DNA of 8,376 nucleotides. Origin: a bacterium. GTDB taxonomy: Bacteria; Patescibacteriota; Minisyncoccia; Phycocordibacterales; JAKEFN01. Location: NCBI GenBank assembly GCA_022616085.1, contig JAKEFN010000099.1, forward strand, positions 1 through 8,376, read 5' to 3'. Below, one piece after another: positions 1 to 5,741 of the stretch. The position numbers were made by a program, and so were the translations under genes. The stretch's first letter is position 1. Every line of letters begins with the position of its first letter. Below the pieces are notes generated by a model, which was given only the letters and a program-made list of their open reading frames with translations, ran no database searches and was not told where the DNA came from.

Positions 1-141
1 TGACTACTGCGAATTCATGTTGCGGGCTGCAAACGACGGCTCGGAAAGACTCAAAATATCAACAATATTCTTCGCTTTCCTCGCCGCATTTTCGCCTCGC
101 ATCATGAATTCTCGCTACGTCAATAGTTTTTTCACAAGCTC
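1..141 (-). mobile_element. Foldback MITE-like element, copy 1 (cut by window edge)
   Basis: This is a non-autonomous palindromic element on the minus strand. Its outer end reads GAGCTTGTGAAAAAACT, starting at 141 and running leftward, directly next to a TA at 142-143. About 19 bp of the far end lie beyond position 1. It matches the copies at 8087-8246 and 8249-8376 almost base for base, in opposite orientation. Its core at 5-117 is an imperfect hairpin: GAATTCATG near 11-19 pairs with CATGAATTC near 103-111, the arms continue inward through CGGAAAG and CTTTCC, and the tip lies near 61. No transposase is present. The copies differ by scattered single-base changes. Assignment to an IS630/Tc1/mariner-type MITE rests on the TA flanks and terminal inverted repeats and is inference. 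Confidence 0.7.
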
Positions 142-324
142 TATCGTTGGCGTCCCCAAGGCGTCATCTTCCCGTATAATTTCAAGGTTAAAAAGACCTG
201 CCCGTTCGCGCAAATCCTTTTTTTTGTTTTCTCGATCCGCTTTTAGCCTTGCTTCAGGGCTGTTTTCTGGCTCCCGTCTAAAAACCCGCGATCGCTCTTC
301 CGAACCGCATGGCGGTTCATGCAA
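115..324 (-). CDS. Hypothetical short protein running into MITE copy 1 (doubtful)
   Basis: This is a 69-residue frame from a TTG at 324. I do not recognise a family. It lies in the same reading frame as the GrpB gene, beginning two codons after that gene's TAA, with no ribosome binding site. The composition is charged (many Glu, Lys and Arg), which is more protein-like than the Ser/Arg-rich antisense frame. The last eight residues (ELVKKLLT) and the TAG stop come from the mobile element whose end is at 141, so any native C-terminus was replaced by the insertion. It may be the remnant of a gene that lost its start, a former extension of the GrpB frame, or chance. No signal peptide or membrane helix is visible. 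Confidence 0.25.
   Translation of the reverse strand: MHEPPCGSEERSRVFRREPENSPEARLKADRENKKKDLRERAGLFNLEIIREDDALGTPTIELVKKLLT
302..318. repeat. Perfect 7-bp hairpin just after the GrpB stop
   Basis: GAACCGC (302-308) and GCGGTTC (312-318) form a perfect stem with a three-base loop. It lies 13 bp past the end of the GrpB gene on the minus strand. There is no adjacent T-run; the nearest T5 on that strand is about 17-20 nt further on. It could be a weak transcript 3'-end element for the GrpB message, but it is not a canonical terminator. Confidence 0.3.
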
Positions 325-330
325 AGAAGG

Positions 331-900
331 TTATCGTAAACTATCCTGACCACGGCTTCTCGAAAGCCGTTTTTTTGCGCCATCCTTTGTCCTGCGAAGC
401 GCGGCTCTTATGAACGCCGTTTTTCCTGCCGTATAAGCGGGTCTGTTTGTGGAAAATTTTTTCTCCAATTTCTTTTTAAGGTTTTCGTACTCTTTCATAG
501 CTCGCTTGTGCGTCCGCAAATAATCGCGGAAGGCGAGATCGCGCTTCCAAACGATACCTCCGAACTTCACGATATGGATATAATGCGTCCGCTTTTTCTC
601 CACACCTTTCGCAAAAACCATATGGTATTTCGGGTTGCTTGCGTTCGAACGATAATGATACCCTGCTTCAAAAAGATATTTAATGAATCGAGAGGATCCT
701 CCCATCGATTTCACACCGACATCAATGTCTATCACTGGTTTGGCAGATAGACCGGGAATCGACGTGGATCCGATATGTTGGATATCAACAGCCGCATCGC
801 CGAATATTTCCTTAAGACGCTTTTTTTCCTTATCAAATAACTGCCTCCAGCTTTTATCGGACGGAGTTATTTTTACAATACCTCTTTTTAATCCAATCAT
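331..900 (-). CDS. GrpB family protein (UPF0157, nucleotidyltransferase-like)
   Basis: This 189-residue protein has the hallmark of the GrpB/UPF0157 family at residues 41-61: QHIGSTSIPGLSAKP followed by VIDIDVGV. That block belongs to a nucleotidyltransferase-like fold, with Asp58 and Asp60 as candidate metal ligands. The family's usual C-terminal block appears at about 156-165 (YTAGKTAFIR). The biochemical role of the family is poorly established, so no substrate is assigned. The start is ATG at 900, the only usual start before the conserved N-terminal block (VKITPSD at 9-15). No Shine-Dalgarno is visible, and the ATG is only 13 nt from the 3' end of tRNA-His, so the gene is probably co-transcribed with the tRNA and freed by tRNA 3' processing. 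The last ~20 residues are a basic tail (RTKDGAKKRLSRSRG...) beyond the usual family end, encoded across an opposite-strand terminator, and are probably acquired readthrough. Confidence 0.88.
   Translation of the reverse strand: MIGLKRGIVKITPSDKSWRQLFDKEKKRLKEIFGDAAVDIQHIGSTSIPGLSAKPVIDIDVGVKSMGGSSRFIKYLFEAGYHYRSNASNPKYHMVFAKGVEKKRTHYIHIVKFGGIVWKRDLAFRDYLRTHKRAMKEYENLKKKLEKKFSTNRPAYTAGKTAFIRAALRRTKDGAKKRLSRSRGQDSLR
352..376 (+). terminator. Rho-independent terminator, plus orientation, inside the grpB-family 3' end
   Basis: ACGGCTT (352-358) and AAGCCGT (364-370) form a 7-bp stem with a five-base loop. T7 (370-376) follows on the plus strand. The shape is canonical for transcription coming from the left. 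It overlaps the last codons of the minus-strand GrpB gene, where it encodes part of a basic tail. No convincing plus-strand gene ends here now; the antisense frame that stops at 349 looks like a shadow. It may be left over from a convergent gene lost during rearrangement. Confidence 0.5.
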
Positions 901-913
901 CGTCTGTTATTGT

Positions 914-989
914 TGGGGTGCCTATCCGGATTTGAACCGGAACTGAAAGCTCCACAAACTTTAGTGCTAACCATTACACCATAGGCACC
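914..989 (-). tRNA. tRNA-His (anticodon GTG)
   Basis: The gene has a complete cloverleaf on the minus strand. The acceptor stem is GTGCCTA (988-982) paired with TAGGCAC (924-918). The extra 5' G at 989 pairs with discriminator C73 at 917, the G(-1):C73 identity pair of tRNA-His. CCA is encoded at 916-914. The D arm contains AATGGTTAGCAC, the T arm contains CCGGTTCAAATCCGG, and the anticodon loop TTGTGGA presents GTG, reading His codons CAC and CAU. The GrpB-family gene starts 13 nt downstream. A perfect 7-bp hairpin sits seven bases upstream of the mature 5' end. I found no convincing promoter by eye. The short open frame spanning this region is only a shadow of the tRNA. Confidence 0.97.
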
Positions 990-996
990 ATATAAA

Positions 997-1015
997 TTTC
1001 CCGCATTTCGGGAAA
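997..1015. other. Perfect 7-bp hairpin in the tRNA-His leader
   Basis: TTTCCCG (997-1003) and CGGGAAA (1009-1015) form a perfect stem with a five-base loop, ending seven bases before the mature 5' end of tRNA-His. It lacks a T-run on either strand, so it is not an intrinsic terminator. It could affect 5' processing of the tRNA transcript or bind a regulator; its role is unknown. Confidence 0.35.
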
Positions 1016-1111
1016 ACAAAGTAATTAAAGCATAAAACTTCCGTAAAATCCAGTTTTTTCCCATTGTTCTCGTGGGCTCCAACATGTTATCCTTAACCCA
1101 GATGAAACATT

Positions 1112-1140
1112 GCCTTAGGAATATGCAAGAAGGCTTTTTT
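1112..1140 (+). terminator. Weak hairpin plus T6 upstream of prkA (possible attenuator)
   Basis: GCCTT (1112-1116) and AAGGC (1130-1134) form a 5-bp stem with a 13-base loop, followed directly by TTTTTT (1135-1140). It lies about 55 bp upstream of the prkA start and in its direction. It could insulate or attenuate transcription entering the operon, but the stem is short and the loop long, so chance is possible. Elsewhere in 990-1193 I see no convincing promoter hexamers. Confidence 0.25.
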
Positions 1141-1181
1141 CTTTGAAAATCAGTGTGCTACCAAAATCAAACCCAAGAAAC

Positions 1182-1187
1182 GAGGAG
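1182..1187 (+). promoter_or_regulatory. Ribosome binding site that fixes the prkA start
   Basis: GAGGAG ends six bases before the ATG at 1194. This is a strong Shine-Dalgarno at ideal spacing, and it supports the ATG over an in-frame TTG at 1143 that would add 17 unconserved residues. Confidence 0.75.
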
Positions 1188-1193
1188 AATGCG

Positions 1194-3125
1194 ATGAATA
1201 ATCTGTCGAAACCGAAAGCCAAAAACAACATCTTAAACGCGCTCAAAGCATACACGCGCGAAGAAAAAATGAAACAATGGGAAGGAGATCTCGAGGAATT
1301 CTTACGAGACATTTTTCCGAAGAATCCTCGCGCGATTGCGCGCATGAGCCATGAGTATGTTTGGGACATGCTTTGTAAAAACATTGGCGGTGAGCAGGAT
1401 AAAGAATTCACCTTTTTTGTGAGTGATCTCTTCGGCATTGACGGGGCGCTCGAAAAACTCACCGATTATTTCAAGGCGGCAAGCGCTGGATCGGAAGTCG
1501 GGAGGCGGATGCTTCTTCTGCTCGGCCCTCCATCGGGAGGCAAGTCCACCATCGCAATTCTTGTGAAGCGAGGACTTGAAGAATACAGCCGCACCGAGGA
1601 AGGCGCGCTTTATGCGATCGGCGGATGTCCCACGAGCGAAAGCCCGCTCCATCTTATTCCCGAAAAACTCCGCCGCGATTTCGAAGAAGCATACGATGTC
1701 AAAATAACCGGCGAAATATGCCCTCATTGCGCAACTCGCCTCGCTGACGAATTTCACGGCGACTTCATGCGTTTTCCGGTTAGCCGGGTGTTTATATCCG
1801 AAGCGGAACGAATGGGTGTCGGAACCTATGCGCCGCACGACCCAACCACCGCCGATATAGCAGACCTCGTCGGATCCGTCGACCTTTCAAAAGTTGCCGA
1901 ATTCGGAGACGAGGGCGATCCGCGCGCGTGGTCGTGGTCGGGGGCAGTCTATGCCGCAAGCCGCGGCGTCCTTGAAATGATAGAAATTCTCAAGGTAAAG
2001 CGCGAATTCCTCTATCTCCTTCTCACGCTCACGCAGGAAAAAAACGTAAAGGTGTCGCGATTCCCGCTCATCTATGTGGACGAGATCATTCTTGCCCACA
2101 CGAACCTGGCGGAATTCTACAAGTTTCTTCAAGAGAAAGAAAACGAAGCGCTTCTTGACCGCATGGTTATCGTTGAGGTTCCATATACGCTCGACTACAA
2201 AAGCGAAGCGCTTATCTACAAGAAACTTGTTTCGGCAGAATCCATGCTCCGCGGGGTGCATCTAGACCCCCACGTGCTTACTCTTGCCGCGGTATTCGCA
2301 GTCATGACGCGCCTTGCGCCGTCATCGCGCCAAAATCTCGACATCCCCAAAAAGGTTCGGCTTTATGCCGGCGAAGATGTCGAGGGTTTTTCGGAACAGG
2401 AAACGGATCGGATACGCACGGAAACGCCGCGAGAAGGCATGTCGGGCGTCAGCCCCCGCTTTAACGTGAACGCCCTCTCAAAAGCGATTACAAAAAGCGG
2501 CAGTAAGAGTCTCACCGCCATGGAGACGGCGCTCGCGCTCAAAGACGCCATCGAAGGCGACGCCCGCCTTGACGCAAAAATCAAAAAAACATGGATAGAC
2601 TTTTTGGTATCGGCGCGAAAAGATTTCTACAATGGCTGGGTGAAGGAAGATGTCCACAAAGCAATGTTCCAGAGCTTCATGAAAGAAGCCGAGGATTTGC
2701 TCGCCAACTATCTGGATGAAACGGAAGCTGCCCTTGATAACAAAAAAGTAACCGACCCTATCACCGGTGAAGAGCGCGCTCCGAACGAGCGGTTCCTCCG
2801 CGCCGTTGAGGAAAAAATAAAAATCTCCGATTCCGGCAAAGAGGCATTCCGGCAAGAGGTTGTGCGCAAAGCCATGGCGGCGTACAAGAAAAATGAAAAA
2901 TTCACTTTATCCGACCACTCCCGCCTTCGCGAAGCGATTGAGCAGTATCTCTTTGAAGAACGGCGCGACGTGCTTCGCCTAATCGCTTCTCCGACGAGGC
3001 CCGACAAAGAATCCAGCGAAAAAATCGCGGCGGTTGAAAAACGGCTCGTAGAGGAATACGGATATGACCACCACAGCGCGCGGGAAGCGATCAAATACGT
3101 AACATCCCTCATAGCGAAAGATTAG
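1194..3125 (+). CDS. prkA: PrkA family AAA+ protein (YeaG/PrkA, Bacillus type)
   Basis: This 643-residue protein is close to the length of B. subtilis PrkA and E. coli YeaG. It has the N-terminal family block (QWEGDLEEFL), then the AAA_PrkA domain. Walker A is GPPSGGKS at 111-118 (Lys117). Then come YAIGGCP, a CPHC pair at 176-179, the Walker-B-like segment GVLEMIE with Glu261 and Glu264, LLTLTQE, sensor-1-like ILAHTN (Asn304), the arginine-finger-like NEALLDR (Arg323), and SPRF with Arg422. The PrkA C-terminal domain follows, ending in a helical tail (EEYGYDHHSAREAIKYV). From memory, the order and wording follow the B. subtilis protein more closely than E. coli YeaG. The family was named as serine protein kinases and B. 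subtilis PrkA has also been reported as an ATP-dependent protease, so the activity is unsettled. It is the first gene of a three-gene operon; yhbH starts 15 bp after its TAG. All AAA+ signature residues look intact. Confidence 0.95.
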   Translation: MNNLSKPKAKNNILNALKAYTREEKMKQWEGDLEEFLRDIFPKNPRAIARMSHEYVWDMLCKNIGGEQDKEFTFFVSDLFGIDGALEKLTDYFKAASAGSEVGRRMLLLLGPPSGGKSTIAILVKRGLEEYSRTEEGALYAIGGCPTSESPLHLIPEKLRRDFEEAYDVKITGEICPHCATRLADEFHGDFMRFPVSRVFISEAERMGVGTYAPHDPTTADIADLVGSVDLSKVAEFGDEGDPRAWSWSGAVYAASRGVLEMIEILKVKREFLYLLLTLTQEKNVKVSRFPLIYVDEIILAHTNLAEFYKFLQEKENEALLDRMVIVEVPYTLDYKSEALIYKKLVSAESMLRGVHLDPHVLTLAAVFAVMTRLAPSSRQNLDIPKKVRLYAGEDVEGFSEQETDRIRTETPREGMSGVSPRFNVNALSKAITKSGSKSLTAMETALALKDAIEGDARLDAKIKKTWIDFLVSARKDFYNGWVKEDVHKAMFQSFMKEAEDLLANYLDETEAALDNKKVTDPITGEERAPNERFLRAVEEKIKISDSGKEAFRQEVVRKAMAAYKKNEKFTLSDHSRLREAIEQYLFEERRDVLRLIASPTRPDKESSEKIAAVEKRLVEEYGYDHHSAREAIKYVTSLIAKD

Positions 3126-3140
3126 CGGAGGGCACCCATC

Positions 3141-4310
3141 ATGACACCCGAAAATCATGTTCTCTCCGCTCGCGCATACTCGCGCGAGCGGTGGCTTGAG
3201 CTCTTCCAGCGCGGCGCGCGGGATCTTCTCCGCCATAATGAAAAAATACGGGACGCGGTGCGGGAAGAAATCAAACGCATGCCGATCGAAAAAAACGCGA
3301 GCTCTCCGCATGGAACGCTTCGCGTGCCGGTGCACTTTATGGAACATTATCGATTCAAATTGCTCAAAGAAGCAGAACGCGTCGGAACGGGACAAGGCGA
3401 AGGGAAACCGGGAGACCAACTCCGTCCCGCGACAAAACGGCAGGGCAAAGGAGAGGGCGGCGGCGAAAAAGGCGGTATTACGGTTGAGATGGAATTTTCC
3501 ATTGACGATCTTATTGATTGGCTGTGGGAAGAGCTTAAACTGCCGAACCTCAAACAAAAGCAGGGAAAAGTGACGAAAGACGAATACACGCGCGAGGGGT
3601 GGAGCCGGCGGGGCGTGCGATCGCGCCTCGATCGTCGCCGCACCGTGAAAGAAGCGATCAAGCGGCGAAGCGTCCAAAAGGACGGTCCCGCGTTCACGAA
3701 CGACGATCTCCGATTTCGGGAGCTTCAAGTAAGAAAACGTCCGTCAACACAGGCGGTTGTCATTCTCGCCATTGACGTTTCTTCAAGCATGTCCGACGAA
3801 GAGCGCGCACTTGCAAAGACTTTTATCTATTGGACTATCCAGGGTCTTCGCCGGCAATATGCCCACCTCGAAATCGTCCTTATCGCGCATACGGTAGAAG
3901 CGATAGAATTTCCCGAAGACCAATTCTTCAGCATAACCGCAGACGGCGGCACCAAAGCTTCCAGCGCCTTCATTCTGGCAAACACGATAATAGAGGACCG
4001 GTTTAATCCAGCAATCTTCAATATCTATTTCTTCTATGCGAGCGACGGCGACAACTTTCAAGACGACAGAAAAGACGCCGCGGAATCGCTCGAAAAACTC
4101 GCTAGAACCGCGAACTTCTCCGGCTATCTTCAAACAAGCGATTCGGGGAACAAAAAGCTTGATCTGAACGTTCGATCGGAGACCGCAACGCTGTTTGAGC
4201 GCCTCAAAAACCAGGGCATCCCCTCTGCCTGTTACGGCATAGGGAGTCAGGAAGCCGTATTTGAGGCAATCCGAGCATTCTTTACGCATCAAGAAGAAAT
4301 AGAGGACTAA
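3141..4310 (+). CDS. yhbH: YhbH/YeaH family protein with von Willebrand A domain (DUF444)
   Basis: This 389-residue protein is about the size of B. subtilis YhbH and shorter than E. coli YeaH. An N-terminal helical and basic region (1-80) leads to a Gly/Lys-rich flexible linker (82-112, with GTGQGEGKPG). Next is a conserved block around EELKLPNL (130-137), then a von Willebrand A domain from about 204. Its MIDAS metal site is visible: Asp212-x-Ser214-x-Ser216 in DVSSS, GGT at 269-271, and SDGD at 301-304. The family ending (FEAIRAFF) is present. The start is ATG with GGAGGG ending eight bases before it. VWA proteins encoded beside AAA+ ATPases commonly act as adaptors for them (RavA-ViaA, MoxR-VWA, NorQ-NorD), so a role bridging PrkA to SpoVR or a client is a reasonable inference. 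The protein has no signal peptide or membrane helix and is probably cytosolic. Confidence 0.94.
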   Translation: MTPENHVLSARAYSRERWLELFQRGARDLLRHNEKIRDAVREEIKRMPIEKNASSPHGTLRVPVHFMEHYRFKLLKEAERVGTGQGEGKPGDQLRPATKRQGKGEGGGEKGGITVEMEFSIDDLIDWLWEELKLPNLKQKQGKVTKDEYTREGWSRRGVRSRLDRRRTVKEAIKRRSVQKDGPAFTNDDLRFRELQVRKRPSTQAVVILAIDVSSSMSDEERALAKTFIYWTIQGLRRQYAHLEIVLIAHTVEAIEFPEDQFFSITADGGTKASSAFILANTIIEDRFNPAIFNIYFFYASDGDNFQDDRKDAAESLEKLARTANFSGYLQTSDSGNKKLDLNVRSETATLFERLKNQGIPSACYGIGSQEAVFEAIRAFFTHQEEIED

Positions 4311-4315
4311 CTTCC

Positions 4316-5683
4316 ATGGGACATACTTTGAAAGAATACACGGAACGGCTGGAGGTGCTCGCGGCGGAAAAAGGACTCGACTACTATCCGGTTGACTTTG
4401 GGGCCGTGCCCCCGAACTTCATGATGGAGATCGAGGTATATGGGCTTCCCATCAGAATGCTCCACTGGTCATTCGGCGTCCGCTACATATATCACCTCAT
4501 TCAGCGCCGTATGGGGCATTCGCGGATATTTGAAGTCGTGTATCCGGGGAATCCCGGCCACGCATACCTTGCCGATACCAACTCGCTTGCTGAAAACATC
4601 CTCGTGACCGCGCATGTTCTCGGGCACGCGGATTTTTCGAAAAATAACGCTCTGTTCAAAAGAAGCCAGGAACAGGTCGGGTATCATATCGTAGAACAAG
4701 CGGCCGCGCACGCAAAATATATCGATGAACTCGTCATGCGATACGGCAGGGTGCGGGTGGAGCAGGTGCTTGATGCGGCGCTTGCGCTTGAACAGCATAT
4801 AGATATGCAAAAACCCCTTGTGCGAAAAAAATATCCGACAGAAAGAGAAAAAAAGGGGGATCCCCGAGAAGAAAACGTGTTCCGAGAACGATTTGAAAAA
4901 CTTCCCGGCGAAAATCCTCCCAAGACAGAAAACGCGGAACAAAAACGTCTGCCAACTCCCCCGAATCCAGAACGGGATCTTCTGTGGTTTGTCGCCAATT
5001 ACGGACCCGAAACCATGGACTGGGAACAGGATATTTTTCTCATGGTTCGCGAAGAATCATTCTATTTCAAGCCTATTTTTGATTGCCAGATTATGAATGA
5101 AGGGTGGGCATCATACTGGCATGCGCGGCTTATGCGCGAAGCGGATTTCCTTCCGAACGACATCTATGTGGATGCTGTCCGAGCGCACTCCGCGGTCGTC
5201 CGGCCGTATGCGGGAGAAAAAGAAGCGGCGCTTAATCTCAATCCATATCATGTCGGGTTTGCATTGTGGGAGCACATTTTCAAGGAATACGGCGAGAAGG
5301 ACGCCTTCAGAGTGCGCGCGAACGATGACGATTTCAGCTTCGTTCGGAACTACCTGACGAAAGACCTCGCGGATGCGCTCAAACTTTTTATCTATAAAGA
5401 AAAAGAGGATGGGAGCATAATAGTCGTCGATTCCGACATCGGCGACATTCACGAACATATTCTCAAAAAGAAATACAACTTCGGATGTCCGCGCGTCTAT
5501 GCGGATCGCATACACGAAGACGGGTCGCTCGAGCTTGTGCACGACCATAAAACAGACGGCAGGGGGCTTGATCCGAACTATGCGGCGCATGTATTGAAAT
5601 ATATGCATACGCTATGGCGCCGTCCGATCGTGCTTCAAACAATTGACGATAAGAAAAAAACGAAGACAATTTCGTGCCCATAG
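4316..5683 (+). CDS. spoVR: SpoVR family protein
   Basis: This 455-residue protein is close to B. subtilis SpoVR in length. Family signatures in order are FMMEIEVYGLPIRMLHWSFG (near 35-54), YPGNPGHAYL (77-85), TAHVLGHADFSKNN (98-111), DLLWFVANYGP (221-231), the strongly conserved IMNEGWASYWH (259-269) and NPYHVGFALW (309-318). A charged, Pro-rich linker (about 170-220) is typical of the family. In Bacillus SpoVR is needed for normal spore cortex; non-sporulating bacteria carry it with the yeaG-yeaH pair as a stress module, which matches this context. The conserved His and Glu residues (His100, His104, Glu262, His269) could form a metal site, but that is inference. The start is ATG five bases after the yhbH stop, with AGAGGA ending nine bases upstream inside the yhbH 3' end, implying translational coupling. 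Nothing suggests a complete sporulation programme here. Confidence 0.95.
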   Translation: MGHTLKEYTERLEVLAAEKGLDYYPVDFGAVPPNFMMEIEVYGLPIRMLHWSFGVRYIYHLIQRRMGHSRIFEVVYPGNPGHAYLADTNSLAENILVTAHVLGHADFSKNNALFKRSQEQVGYHIVEQAAAHAKYIDELVMRYGRVRVEQVLDAALALEQHIDMQKPLVRKKYPTEREKKGDPREENVFRERFEKLPGENPPKTENAEQKRLPTPPNPERDLLWFVANYGPETMDWEQDIFLMVREESFYFKPIFDCQIMNEGWASYWHARLMREADFLPNDIYVDAVRAHSAVVRPYAGEKEAALNLNPYHVGFALWEHIFKEYGEKDAFRVRANDDDFSFVRNYLTKDLADALKLFIYKEKEDGSIIVVDSDIGDIHEHILKKKYNFGCPRVYADRIHEDGSLELVHDHKTDGRGLDPNYAAHVLKYMHTLWRRPIVLQTIDDKKKTKTISCP

Positions 5684-5695
5684 CGGCACGGGGTT

Positions 5696-5727
5696 AAAAA
5701 AACCCTCCGATATTCGGAGGGATTTTT
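5696..5727. terminator. Bidirectional intrinsic terminator between spoVR and the second prkA-like gene
   Basis: CCCTCCGA (5703-5710) and TCGGAGGG (5714-5721) form a perfect 8-bp stem with a TAT loop. It is preceded by A7 (5696-5702) and followed by T5 (5723-5727), so it can stop the prkA-yhbH-spoVR transcript on the plus strand and the convergent gene on the minus strand. A second 6-bp stem, CGTGCC (5673-5678) with GGCACG (5685-5690), spans the spoVR stop codon just upstream. Confidence 0.9.
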
Positions 5728-5741
5728 ATTGCTATTGGCGG

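Noticed and set aside
17..349. 110-residue plus-strand frame beginning in MITE copy 1 and ending just before a terminator
   Set aside because: Ser/Arg/Phe-rich composition typical of an antisense shadow, no ribosome binding site, and its first third is the palindromic element. The stop next to the terminator is suggestive but not enough.
897..1085. 62-residue minus-strand frame over the tRNA region
   Set aside because: It overlaps the complete tRNA-His on the same strand and has no protein-family features.
1143..1193. TTG start giving prkA a 17-residue N-terminal extension
   Set aside because: The ATG at 1194 has GAGGAG at ideal spacing and matches the family N-terminus; the extension has neither.
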